A program made the position numbers and the translations under genes. Below, piece by piece: positions 43,856-52,104 of a stretch of DNA of 64,000 nt. How positions within the stretch are numbered: the stretch's first letter is position 1; the number at the start of each line of letters is the position of its first letter. Under the pieces are notes generated by a model. That model was not told where the DNA came from, did not search any database, and saw only the letters and a program-made list of their open reading frames with translations. Source of the DNA: Sporomusa silvacetica DSM 10669 (lineage in GTDB: Bacteria > Bacillota > Negativicutes > Sporomusales > Sporomusaceae); the NCBI RefSeq assembly GCF_002257705.1, contig NZ_LSLK01000113.1, forward strand, positions 1-64,000. Reading direction: 5' to 3'.

Positions 43856-43872
43856 TGCAAATTTTATGCCAA
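43856..43872 (-). promoter_or_regulatory. Sigma-54 promoter, distal, of the DUF2064-led operon
   Basis: TTGGCATAAAATTTGCA on the minus strand is a second -24/-12 element, 217 bases upstream of the proximal one. It has a related TCCCAAAATAG motif about 88 bases further upstream (near 43960). The rest of 43502-44072 holds no ORF that I can support. Confidence 0.78.
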
Positions 43873-44072
43873 CCAAAGAAAACAGTGAAAAGCTCGATAT
43901 TTCGTATAAAAGCTACTTTTAGACACTAACAAAATGAACCAAATTGATTTAAATTTTCTATTTTGGGACAGCAATTCAATCTCCTCGTAAAAGCTTAAAA
44001 CTTTTGACCCACCGTCTGAATAACGAAAGCATCTTTTTCCATAAACAAGTACTTTCTCACAATTAACTAAAC

Positions 44073-44474
44073 CTAAACTTTGAATCTACTGACTACGTTT
44101 TGCAATTGTTCCGCCAGTTCAGCCAGATTCTGACTGGAAGACGCGATTTCCTCCATTGAAGCTGACTGTTCTTCGGTTGCAGCGGAAACGGTCTGTGCCT
44201 GGCTTAATATCTCCCGACTTATCGTTTCCACTTCTTTCAGGTTGCCGCTAACCGAGATAGGCGACCTGGCGATAGCTGCCATCTCCGTCACAGTACCTGC
44301 CAACCACATGCCGATTTCCTTACCACTGTTTTGTACCAGATTAGTAATTTCTACTTCAATATCTTTTGTCAAAATTTTCTTTGCCTGCCAATAATTCAGT
44401 CCCGCCAAAGCAGCAAGTGTCACCACAAATAGTGTGATAATCGCCACCAGTAGTTTAACTTTAATACTTTTCAT
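44073..44474 (-). pseudogene. Methyl-accepting chemotaxis protein with large internal deletion
   Basis: A 133-aa ORF. Residues 1-75 are the start of a chemoreceptor (membrane helix LLVAIITLFVVTLAALAGL, then periplasmic sensor sequence to MAAIARSPIS). Without break the rest is the extreme C-terminus of a chemoreceptor (AATEEQSASMEEIASSSQNL to VVSRFKV). The sensor, second membrane helix, HAMP and most of the signalling domain are missing, several hundred residues compared with usual receptors. The frame is intact and has a good GAGGCGAT RBS, so a short membrane peptide could still be made. Called a remnant rather than a working receptor. Confidence 0.8.
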
Positions 44475-44491
44475 GACATCGCCTCTATTTA

Positions 44492-44821
44492 CTATTTCTC
44501 TTGCCTCAGATTCATGGAATTCTTTGGTACAACCATTTCATCAGCAGCATTGTTATTGCTTGATGACGGCGGTGTATTTCGGTTGCAAAGCTTTGCCATA
44601 CCATCTTTAGGAGTATCTTGATGTCTGCCACAAGGATTCACGCACTTCAGTCCGCTATAATGACACATAATCGCAGGTTGTCGAATTTGTTCCGGCAGAG
44701 TTGCACGGCATTTTTTACAGTTTTTAATACTAACTAAATTATGAGCTCCACATGCAGGACATTTTACTATTTGAATCGGTGGTTTACATTTCCCGCAAGA
44801 TGGGTTACAGACCCAGCACAC
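44492..44821 (-). CDS. Cysteine-rich (zinc-ribbon-like) protein, function unknown
   Basis: A 109-aa protein with at least six Cys pairs or singles: CWVCNPSCGKCK at the start, then CPACGAHNLVSIKNCKKC, a zinc ribbon like that of the small proteins at 46882, 51566 and 55225, and a looser CHYSGLKCVNPCG. The C-terminus is low complexity (SSSNNNAAD). The GTG at 44821 behind GAGAGGCGG is preferred to an upstream ATG. It may belong to the transcript from the lactate permease gene. No function can be assigned. Confidence 0.65.
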   Translation of the reverse strand: MCWVCNPSCGKCKPPIQIVKCPACGAHNLVSIKNCKKCRATLPEQIRQPAIMCHYSGLKCVNPCGRHQDTPKDGMAKLCNRNTPPSSSNNNAADEMVVPKNSMNLRQEK

Positions 44822-45028
44822 AATACTTCCGCCTCTCTTTCCCAAACCTGTATATTTTTCTTAGTCTAACATATTCCACCTCGGTACAAGACCTTGTTCT
44901 AGCAAACATATTGTTAGTTGATAACTCTACGCCATTATTTCAGAAAATTGCGAAATCGCCGCCGTCCAGACGTCTCAGACAACCTGCTTTTTAGCAGTAA
45001 AAAATCCCAGTTCAGGTTCTCGTAATAC

Positions 45029-46591
45029 TTAAGCCAACATATAACACATAACAGCGGTTATCAGTACTAAAACAATTGAAATTGGGAAGGTGGTTTTCAT
45101 TACTTTATTTTCTTCTCCGAAAGCATCTATGACATAAGCCGCATTTTGTAGTTTTCCCGGTGAACAAACACTGGCCAAACCAGCCCCTATGCCTGTAGCG
45201 GCAGTAACAATCCGTGGATCAACATGTATCATATCAGAAGTTAATATATTGTATTTAGCAAACATGGCCAAGGCCGAAGCTTCACTTGAAGTAACAAAGC
45301 CGCCAAACATCCCCAATGGCGCGGTAATCAACGGATAAAAGGAACCAAATAGTTCCGCGGACTCCAAAGCCAGAACTGAAACCATGTTATGTGTGGGATC
45401 AACATTCTTCCAGACTCCGCCGACGTTTTCTAAACCGGTATTATTCATTAACAAGCCTAACATAAAGAATACAGCTAATGATAATACTGGTTTGGGAGCT
45501 CTTAACAGCCAATTGTTTAGGGTTTCTTGAACCTCTTTCTTTTTAGGCTTAAGAAAGATTGCCGAAAGTAGTGTACTTATCAACACCCAGGTATAGGCAT
45601 TCCAAAGCGGTCGAATCTTGATTACCTGACCGGGTACTACGGAAACTGCCATCTCAAATTCTTTAAATAATAATTTATTAAAAGGCGGATAAAAATTAAC
45701 GATTAACAAGGCTACGATCAAAATAATCCAAGGAGAAAATGCCGTAATCAAAGACATCTCCTTTTCTATTTGCAATTCTTCCGGTGTTAAACAATCCTTA
45801 CAAATAATCGGCTTGCCAATTACTTTAAGATAAAGCATCATCACCAACATCACTGCAATACCTGCAATTATTCCGGTCAATACTACTCCCGAGCTAAAAG
45901 CTGGGATATAGGCAATAGCCACAGCCGTAAAGCCTGCCGTCAAACCGGCGAGCAGACATGGAAAAAATCCTTTTACCATCGTCTTTAATCCACCCACAAG
46001 CCACATCATGGCAAATGCAATTAAAGTCGATATCACTGGTAAGTATTTAGAAAAAACCTGAGCAGCTTCATTCATTGGCACACCAGTAAAATCCGAATAG
46101 GTCACTAGAGGCGCTCCTAACATTGAGTAAGTGCAAAGGGCGTCGAATCCCAGAGCGGGTAAAGCAATCGCCATAAATTTAGAATAGCCCATTGCTACCA
46201 TAATTGGTGGTAAAACGGTTACCGGTGTTGCCCCGGCTGCTACTAGCATCATACCTGCACCCAGATTAACTGTCATTATTTGTGTAGCTGAATCCGAAGG
46301 AGCTAAGGTTTTTAAAAAAACAGCAATTCTTTTCAATGCGCCGGTAGCTTCCATAAAGTTAATCTGAAGAATTGATGTGACCGCCATTAGAGTAATGGGG
46401 AAAGAAGCGATAATCCCGGCGGCACTCGCCCTCATACTAAGCTCAAAAGACGTATAGAAGAAAAAGTATCCTACCAACATGCACAATACCCAGCCAATAA
46501 GAGCACTGGTATGGGTAGCTACATTCTTCCATGTCAGTAACAAAAAAATTATAATAATTGGTAACAAAGTTAAAAAGCTCAACAGTTCCAT
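45029..46591 (-). CDS. LctP-family (L-lactate permease-like) transporter
   Basis: A 520-aa membrane protein with about 12-14 hydrophobic helices. LctP marks are LLSFLTLLPIIIIFLLLTW at the start, ALPALGFDALCTYSMLGAP, GMFGGFVTSSEASALAMF and ATGIGAGLASVCSPGKLQNA near the end. The family takes up lactate or glycolate with protons, though other hydroxy acids are possible. The ATG at 46591 behind GAGGGGG is chosen. It follows the molybdoenzyme-ferredoxin-zinc ribbon genes of cassette 1 on the same strand, in the position that an MFS gene holds in cassette 2. Confidence 0.9.
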   Translation of the reverse strand: MELLSFLTLLPIIIIFLLLTWKNVATHTSALIGWVLCMLVGYFFFYTSFELSMRASAAGIIASFPITLMAVTSILQINFMEATGALKRIAVFLKTLAPSDSATQIMTVNLGAGMMLVAAGATPVTVLPPIMVAMGYSKFMAIALPALGFDALCTYSMLGAPLVTYSDFTGVPMNEAAQVFSKYLPVISTLIAFAMMWLVGGLKTMVKGFFPCLLAGLTAGFTAVAIAYIPAFSSGVVLTGIIAGIAVMLVMMLYLKVIGKPIICKDCLTPEELQIEKEMSLITAFSPWIILIVALLIVNFYPPFNKLLFKEFEMAVSVVPGQVIKIRPLWNAYTWVLISTLLSAIFLKPKKKEVQETLNNWLLRAPKPVLSLAVFFMLGLLMNNTGLENVGGVWKNVDPTHNMVSVLALESAELFGSFYPLITAPLGMFGGFVTSSEASALAMFAKYNILTSDMIHVDPRIVTAATGIGAGLASVCSPGKLQNAAYVIDAFGEENKVMKTTFPISIVLVLITAVMCYMLA

Positions 46592-46660
46592 ATAAATCCC
46601 CCTCATTTTCCTATTTGCAGCTTAGTAGCACAGAGGATATTTTTCCCATTTTCTTCCCTT

Positions 46661-46710
46661 CTCGTTTCCACTATAGTCAGGTCTCAGAAACTGACTACAG
46701 TGGAAGCGAG
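46661..46710. repeat. Imperfect 20-bp palindrome upstream of the LctP gene
   Basis: CTCGTTTCCACTATAGTCAG and CTGACTACAGTGGAAGCGAG pair with two mismatches around a 10-nt loop. It lies 70 bases upstream of the permease start and could be an operator or an mRNA structure. Confidence 0.7.
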
Positions 46711-46821
46711 CTTGTGCTTGTGTTTTTGCATGTTGTAAAGCGATATTACAAGGGGTTCCACAAACTTATTCTTGAGGTCGCCTTGATATTCTGATATTTC
46801 CCTTACTCATTCTAAAGCATA

Positions 46822-46854
46822 TTAGTAAGGTTCGTACCGTGCGAACCTTACTAA
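46822..46854 (-). terminator. Hairpin after zinc-ribbon gene 1
   Basis: TTAGTAAGGTTCG and CGAACCTTACTAA form a perfect 13-bp stem with a 7-nt loop, 28 bases after the zinc-ribbon stop codon. There is little T tract, so it may be a weak terminator or an RNA stabiliser between cassette genes. Confidence 0.65.
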
Positions 46855-46881
46855 CAATGAACCGTATTACGGCTTACCTTA

Positions 46882-47016
46882 TTATTTTTTTTCAGCTTCC
46901 GGCTTAGGCAAATCGGCACCACACTTTTTACATTTCGTAAGTTTGGGTGGATTAAAACCTTTACAGGCAGGACACTGCGTCATCATTTTGTTTAATTCCG
47001 GCGGTCTAAAACACAT
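46882..47016 (-). CDS. Tiny zinc-ribbon protein 1 (44 aa)
   Basis: A 44-aa protein with one zinc ribbon, CPACKGFNPPKLTKCKKCG, and a charged tail ending in EAEKK. The ATG at 47016 has GAGGGG upstream. Its ribbon matches those of two 46-aa proteins at 51566 and 55225 in spacing and in the TKCKKCGA sequence. It comes after the ferredoxin gene of cassette 1. The recurring position next to molybdoenzyme genes suggests an accessory role, not proven. Confidence 0.8.
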   Translation of the reverse strand: MCFRPPELNKMMTQCPACKGFNPPKLTKCKKCGADLPKPEAEKK

Positions 47017-47165
47017 GAAAACCCCTCTTTTCTTTTATTAATTTTTAATACGATATTTACTGTTAAACCGCACTTGCCACAGATAACGCATCGCTTACCG
47101 AGAAAGTGCTTGTTTACTCTTTGGTGTCAGAACTCACCTCATTAACCACAATAAAATTGGATTCC

Positions 47166-47516
47166 TTACTTAGAAAACAGCACCATTTTTGGTTTTTCTT
47201 CCATCTTCTTAGCAAGTTCTTCAATGGTTCCATAATACATAACATTGCTTTGGCAATGGTGCACGCAGGTCGGTTTCCGGCCTTCTTCAACCCGCTTGAA
47301 ACAAAGATCACAAAGAGATGTGGGAACAGGAATGTAATTCCATTCCCAGCTGCCATCTGGATTCTGACGGGGACCTTCTTCTACTACTTTAATCCCGTAT
47401 TGACCTACTTGGAGGTCTAATTCTTTCTTACATGCCACTTCGCAGCTATGGCAATTTGTACAATATTCATAATCGATTAGTAAGCCATAGCGACCTTTTT
47501 CATTACTTTTTGACAT
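47166..47516 (-). CDS. Two-cluster ferredoxin subunit of molybdoenzyme, cassette 1
   Basis: A 116-aa electron-transfer protein with two [4Fe-4S] motifs: CTNCHSCEVACK and CDLCFKRVEEGRKPTCVHHC. It is a short form of the DmsB-like family. The ATG at 47516 behind GGGGGG is preferred; the frame also opens at a TTG two codons earlier. It overlaps the end of the catalytic subunit gene, which implies coupled translation. Its amino-acid sequence equals that of the copy at 51754-52104. Confidence 0.93.
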   Translation of the reverse strand: MSKSNEKGRYGLLIDYEYCTNCHSCEVACKKELDLQVGQYGIKVVEEGPRQNPDGSWEWNYIPVPTSLCDLCFKRVEEGRKPTCVHHCQSNVMYYGTIEELAKKMEEKPKMVLFSK

Positions 47517-49820
47517 AGCCAAAACCCCCCAGCTTGGTTACTATTTTCGACGGTAATTCTTTATCATTCTCAGGGGTCAATTTATATACCTTACAAATGG
47601 TTGATTTATACGGAGCGCCATAATGAGTAGGACCGTGTACGCCCATCGTTGTAAGGTTGTTGATGTTGCTATCAAATACCCCAAATAAAGTAGGTTCTGC
47701 TCCCTCTTTTTCCGGGAACCACCAGCCGTGTTCGCCGCGAACTACTTTAGGATCAAGACCGGCATTAAATCTTGCGATCTGTTTGCACTTGCCACGACGA
47801 TTTTCAAGCCATACCCAGTCTCCTTCAATGATTCCCAATGCTTTTGCTGTTTCCGGGTTGATATCCATCATCGGTTGCGGATGGATTTCACGCATGGTTG
47901 GTAACTGTCTGTGTTCGGAGTGGAAGCAGCCCCACAGCCGGTTACCAGTGGTAAGAATCAACGGATATTCTTTCATAAGTTCCGGTGTGGTATTTGGACC
48001 TTCATTTGGTTCAATATGGAAACCAAGGGAATCAAATCCCCATACATCAAACAAGGTGGAAGTAATTTCATACTTACCGGTAGGAGTTACAAAACCTGGC
48101 TGACCATCTTTGCGGAGCAAGCCTTTTTCGTATTTCTTATAGGTATAATCCCAATCCCACCAGTCTTGGACTTTTTCAACAAGGTCAGCAAAGTCATAAT
48201 CTACACCGTCATCATCTTTAAGGAAATCGTCCAGGAAGTCTACGTCATTATTGTATTGTTCAAAACGGTCAGGTCTGATCCGCTTGCCTAAATCAAGAAC
48301 AATTTGTTCGTCTGTTTTAGTGTCTTCATAGGTATCGGCCGCTTTAGTCAGGGCACGTAACGGAGTCCACCATGATCGGAAGCTGTTACGTTCAACACTC
48401 ATGGCAACAGGCAAAACCAGATCGGCGCAAGCCACTGCCGTCGGGGTCATGAACAAATCAACAACTACGTTGAACGGTACTTTCTTCATAGCCGCATATA
48501 CGCGGGGTGCTTCACCGGCCATATTGGTAATTGGATTGGTTCCTTGCATCCACAGCATTTGAACAGGATACGGCAGGCCGCTTTCCAGGGTTTCCAGAAG
48601 TTTATCAGGCGGGATAAACGGAGTGTAACCCGATTCATGGATAGGAGACTCATAGGTGCCAATCCGCTTTAACAGCATTTCTTCCGATATGTTTTCCAGG
48701 CCACTGCCATATTTTTTACCACGGTTGTAAGCATACCGCTGTAAAACCATGCCGCCCGGTACGTCAATGTTGCCGGTGATTGCCATTAAATCTGTGATTA
48801 AGCAAGATGCTTCCATGGCTGCCATCTGCATATCAATAGCCAGACCCCATTGAATAGCTCCGTTTTTGGCCTTTGCATACATGCGGGCCGCTTTGATGAT
48901 CAAATCTTTAGGAATCCAGGTAATTTCCGCTACTTTTTCCGGTGTATATTCCTGTACTCTCTCGACTAACTCATCAAAACCATATGTCCAATTTTCAACA
49001 AAATCTTCATCATAAAGTTTCTCATTGATAACCACGTGAAGGATACCAAGAGCAAGGGCAGCGTCAGTACCAGGTCGAATCTTCAGCCAGGCATCTGCTC
49101 TGGCTGCCAACCAAGTCAGGGCAGGGTCTACAACAACTAATTTGGTACCAAGTCTCATCATGTCCACAAGCCAGTGACCAAGGAAACCGTCACCATTAGA
49201 CACCAGCGGATTGTTGCCCCAGACCAGAATAACTTCCGGCTTCTTCCATTCAGGACGGGCTTCACGCAGCGGGTGCGTCTGCGAGCAGTCAGCAATCAGG
49301 CAGTCACCGGCTTTAATCAAATTGGCTGTCATCCGTGGTTGATAGCAGGAGTCTGCACTCAGGAAGCCAAAGGATACATTCGGGCTACCAAAAATGGTAC
49401 GCGTGATTACTGCTGGCTGCCACATAGCGTTACGGCCTGTACCAACCAAGGTAACAATGCTTTCTACACCGTGATTTTCTTTGATGTCATTATATTTGCT
49501 TTCAATCAGATCATAAGCTTGATCCCAGGTAATTCGTTCCCACTTATTCTCGCCTCTTTCCCCAACCCTTTTAAGAGGCCATTTCAAGCGTTCGGGACTG
49601 TACACCTGCTCAACCATATTGATGCAACGCAAACATAATCTGCCACGGTTAACCGGAGAATTGGGATCACCTTCAATTTTTTCCAGCTTGCCATTCTTCG
49701 TGTACAAAAGTACTCCACAACTGCAGTGACACCCTGGAGCCGTCCATACTGCGGTACGAGTTACGTCATACTCGCCTTCCTGCCAACGGGCTGCCGTTTT
49801 ATAAAGCTCTTTGTTAATTT
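47166..49820. repeat. Duplicated molybdoenzyme-ferredoxin block, copy 1
   Basis: This segment recurs at 51754-54408 (offset 4588). I found no difference from 47166 to about 49119; the few substitutions are all in the first 700 bases of the catalytic gene. Similarity on the left stops abruptly at the ferredoxin stop codon, and on the right it falls off into related but diverged promoter regions. Confidence 0.9.
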
Positions 49821-49830
49821 CTTCAGACAT
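47503..49830 (-). CDS. Molybdopterin oxidoreductase catalytic subunit, cassette 1
   Basis: A 775-aa bis-MGD enzyme without Tat signal. The cluster region is APGCHCSCGVLLY (Cys34, 36, 38) with CLRC near 72-75; the first Cys of the usual CxxCxxxC is absent (Ala31). LVVVDPALTWLAARAD carries the MGD-binding Asp235. FVENWTYGFDELVERVQEY and WLKIRPGTDAALALG recall acetylene hydratase and related enzymes. LSADSCYQPR holds a candidate Mo-ligand cysteine. HGWWFPEKEGAEPT and NNLTTMGVHGPTHYGAP close the protein. It pairs with the ferredoxin downstream. The reaction is unknown; hydratase, dehydroxylase or reductase are all possible. ATG with GGAGGG upstream. Confidence 0.9.
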   Translation of the reverse strand: MSEEINKELYKTAARWQEGEYDVTRTAVWTAPGCHCSCGVLLYTKNGKLEKIEGDPNSPVNRGRLCLRCINMVEQVYSPERLKWPLKRVGERGENKWERITWDQAYDLIESKYNDIKENHGVESIVTLVGTGRNAMWQPAVITRTIFGSPNVSFGFLSADSCYQPRMTANLIKAGDCLIADCSQTHPLREARPEWKKPEVILVWGNNPLVSNGDGFLGHWLVDMMRLGTKLVVVDPALTWLAARADAWLKIRPGTDAALALGILHVVINEKLYDEDFVENWTYGFDELVERVQEYTPEKVAEITWIPKDLIIKAARMYAKAKNGAIQWGLAIDMQMAAMEASCLITDLMAITGNIDVPGGMVLQRYAYNRGKKYGSGLENISEEMLLKRIGTYESPIHESGYTPFIPPDKLLETLESGLPYPVQMLWMQGTNPITNMAGEAPRVYAAMKKVPFNVVVDLFMTPTAVACADLVLPVAMSVERNSFRSWWTPLRALTKAADTYEDTKTDEQIVLDLGKRIRPDRFEQYNNDVDFLDDFLKDDDGVDYDFADLVEKVQDWWDWDYTYKKYEKGLLRKDGQPGFVTPTGKYEITSTLFDVWGFDSLGFHIEPNEGPNTTPELMKEYPLILTTGNRLWGCFHSEHRQLPTMREIHPQPMMDINPETAKALGIIEGDWVWLENRRGKCKQIARFNAGLDPKVVRGEHGWWFPEKEGAEPTLFGVFDSNINNLTTMGVHGPTHYGAPYKSTICKVYKLTPENDKELPSKIVTKLGGFGYVKK

Positions 49831-49946
49831 GCTTTTCCCTCCTTAACTCTTTTAAGTAACTTTAAGCCAACTGAGAAGCTGTTTATCTGCCCTCCTACTA
49901 CTTAGAACTAAAATCAATAACATTCAATGTTACCACTTTCTAATAA

Positions 49947-49963
49947 TGCAAAATGTGTGCCAA
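49947..49963 (-). promoter_or_regulatory. Sigma-54 promoter of cassette 1
   Basis: TTGGCACACATTTTGCA on the minus strand is a full -24/-12 element, with a start expected about 105 bases before the catalytic gene. Confidence 0.9.
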
Positions 49964-50045
49964 CTCTGACAATATTGTCCTAATCCCTGTTTTTTCAACA
50001 CATTCCGATATTTATCCAACTCTCTGCTTCACTAGCCAACCGCTT

Positions 50046-50082
50046 CATTTAAAGAATCAGTGATTTCTTTTGAGAATCTATT
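50046..50082 (-). promoter_or_regulatory. Candidate activator-binding site, cassette 1
   Basis: On the minus strand it reads GATTCTCAAAAG, AAATCACTGATTC, then TTTAAATG. It starts exactly 83 bases from the end of the -24 element, as in the two other cassette promoters. AATCACTGATT has dyad symmetry. Confidence 0.6.
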
Positions 50083-50127
50083 CTGCTCCTAAACGATCAA
50101 CATACACTCTATAGATCCAACAAAAAG

Positions 50128-51456
50128 TCAGCCTTCGATATGGACGTTAGCGCTTTTTGAACTATCTTTTTTTAGAATATAGAAAGCACACACAGCACCA
50201 ATTACCAGGACAACTACCTGCACCCAAAAAGCAGTTTGGAACGCCTCCACAGGATAGGGTTTTACACCTTGGGAAACAGACTTAATAATAAGCCCCCAAA
50301 TCTGTTGGAAGAGTCCTGCTCCAAAAACCCAGGCAAAACTATTAACAACCCCCATAGCTGTCCCAAGTCGCGATTGCGGAACAAGCTCCTTTATGAAAGT
50401 AAAAGTGGTTGCTATTGTAACCATTTGCAGAAAGCCAAAACAGAAATTGACAGCCTTTAGTTCCATTACACTCATGCTCTTAATATTAAACGTCATATAG
50501 AGCCAAACAAGTAAAAAAGCCGTCGTACCGATTGCCATAGTGCGGGCACTATTTAACAACCTCACCGCCCAACCACTCAAGAAGGAGCCTACTACTAACC
50601 CGATAGCAGAGTAAAACAGTATTTCACTTATGACAGGCTTACTAAACGAATATACATCAGCTAAATAAATACCATTCCACAAAGACTGCAGCGTTTGGGC
50701 ACTTGAATTTACGCCTAGAGAAAGCAAACCGATAATCCACAACATAGGCATGGCCAAAACTCCCTTTAGGGAATTATGCGGATCAGCCTGTTGTTCATCT
50801 ACCTTGGTCTGGGGCACTACCACCCCTGCTAATTCATCAGGAGTAACTAATCCCACCTCAGACGGACGGTCTCTAAGTACCGTGTAGGCAACAATGGTTA
50901 AAACTACGCTTAAACCTGCAACAATGAGAATTGATCCCCTCCAGCCGAAGGATGTCATCAAATATTGCAGCGGCGTTGTGGCAAAAACGCTACCCAGAGC
51001 TCCAAATCCCATAAACAGCCCCCACAGCACGGGGTATTGGGCGGTGGTAAACCAAGCGGCAACTATTTTTGCACCGCCAATAAGAAATCCGGCTACCGCT
51101 AACGCTATCACTACACGCCCGATAACAACGACTAGGAAACTTTGACCAATTGCAAATATAACACTGCCAATAATCGCAAGTGTTAATATGATGGTTAAAC
51201 CACGGCGGGCACCAAATCGATCTAGCAAAGCGCCCACAGGAGCCTGGGCAATCGCGTACGTCCAGGTAAATGCCAGTCCCAAGAATCCGAACGAAACTGC
51301 ATCAAGTTGCAAGTCCTTCATGAGTTCCGGCCCCATAACCGCAGGAGTAATTCGGTGGAATAGGGTCAGCATATAAGCCAAAATGACGATAGCATACATT
51401 GGCCATTGATACCTTTTTAATTTAGCAATCATCTTTTGTTTATTCATATCTAACAT
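50128..51456 (-). CDS. Major facilitator superfamily transporter
   Basis: A 442-aa MFS protein with about 12 hydrophobic helices. The loop 2-3 motif is GALLDRFGARRGL, and RVVIALAVAGFLIGGAKIVAAWF and GFGALGSVFATTPLQYLM follow, as in the nitrate/oxalate/hexuronate type branches. The substrate is unknown; small organic anions are likely. The ATG at 51456 behind GAGGAGG is clear. It is the last gene of cassette 2, after its zinc-ribbon gene. Confidence 0.9.
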   Translation of the reverse strand: MLDMNKQKMIAKLKRYQWPMYAIVILAYMLTLFHRITPAVMGPELMKDLQLDAVSFGFLGLAFTWTYAIAQAPVGALLDRFGARRGLTIILTLAIIGSVIFAIGQSFLVVVIGRVVIALAVAGFLIGGAKIVAAWFTTAQYPVLWGLFMGFGALGSVFATTPLQYLMTSFGWRGSILIVAGLSVVLTIVAYTVLRDRPSEVGLVTPDELAGVVVPQTKVDEQQADPHNSLKGVLAMPMLWIIGLLSLGVNSSAQTLQSLWNGIYLADVYSFSKPVISEILFYSAIGLVVGSFLSGWAVRLLNSARTMAIGTTAFLLVWLYMTFNIKSMSVMELKAVNFCFGFLQMVTIATTFTFIKELVPQSRLGTAMGVVNSFAWVFGAGLFQQIWGLIIKSVSQGVKPYPVEAFQTAFWVQVVVLVIGAVCAFYILKKDSSKSANVHIEG

Positions 51457-51485
51457 ATTCGCCTCCTCGTATTATCCATTTTAGA

Positions 51486-51520
51486 AAGATTCGCCATCCT
51501 TTAAGCGAATGGCGAATCTT
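51486..51520. terminator. Hairpin between zinc-ribbon gene 2 and the MFS gene
   Basis: AAGATTCGCCAT and ATGGCGAATCTT pair around an 11-nt loop, followed on the minus strand by TCTAAAAT. A related hairpin with AATTCGCCATTC/GAATGGCGAATT lies at 55149-55177, after zinc-ribbon gene 3. Confidence 0.75.
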
Positions 51521-51565
51521 CATCCACGCAATTCCACGTGGCTTACCTATGAATTTATCAGAATC

Positions 51566-51706
51566 TTATTCTTTGGGTTTTTCGGCACCGCACTTTTTAC
51601 ATTTCGTCAGTTTTGTGGAATTGAAGCCTTTGCAGGCCGGGCACTCCCAAACCAGTTTTTCTGCTAACGGTGGTACAAATCCGCCCTTGGCATTAGTTGC
51701 TCCCAT
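51566..51706 (-). CDS. Tiny zinc-ribbon protein 2 (46 aa)
   Basis: A 46-aa protein: N-terminal GGFVPPLAEKLVWE, then the zinc ribbon CPACKGFNSTKLTKCKKCG and a KPKE tail. The ATG at 51706 has AAGGAGAGG upstream. It lies 48 bases after the ferredoxin of cassette 2. It differs from the product at 55225 in only a few residues. Confidence 0.82.
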   Translation of the reverse strand: MGATNAKGGFVPPLAEKLVWECPACKGFNSTKLTKCKKCGAEKPKE

Positions 51707-51753
51707 GAAAATCCTCTCCTTCTTTTTAGCTTTTAGTGTGATTTAGGTATTGC

Positions 51754-52104
51754 TTACTTAGAAAACAGCACCATTTTTGGTTTTTCTTCCATCTTCTTAG
51801 CAAGTTCTTCAATGGTTCCATAATACATAACATTGCTTTGGCAATGGTGCACGCAGGTCGGTTTCCGGCCTTCTTCAACCCGCTTGAAACAAAGATCACA
51901 AAGAGATGTGGGAACAGGAATGTAATTCCATTCCCAGCTGCCATCTGGATTCTGACGGGGACCTTCTTCTACTACTTTAATCCCGTATTGACCTACTTGG
52001 AGGTCTAATTCTTTCTTACATGCCACTTCGCAGCTATGGCAATTTGTACAATATTCATAATCGATTAGTAAGCCATAGCGACCTTTTTCATTACTTTTTG
52101 ACAT
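51754..52104 (-). CDS. Two-cluster ferredoxin subunit of molybdoenzyme, cassette 2
   Basis: Same 116-aa sequence as the protein at 47166-47516, with [4Fe-4S] motifs CTNCHSCEVACK and CDLC...CVHHC. The DNA is also the same up to the stop codon, after which the two regions are unrelated. It overlaps the end of its catalytic-subunit gene by 14 bases, and should deliver or take electrons for that enzyme. Confidence 0.93.
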   Translation of the reverse strand: MSKSNEKGRYGLLIDYEYCTNCHSCEVACKKELDLQVGQYGIKVVEEGPRQNPDGSWEWNYIPVPTSLCDLCFKRVEEGRKPTCVHHCQSNVMYYGTIEELAKKMEEKPKMVLFSK

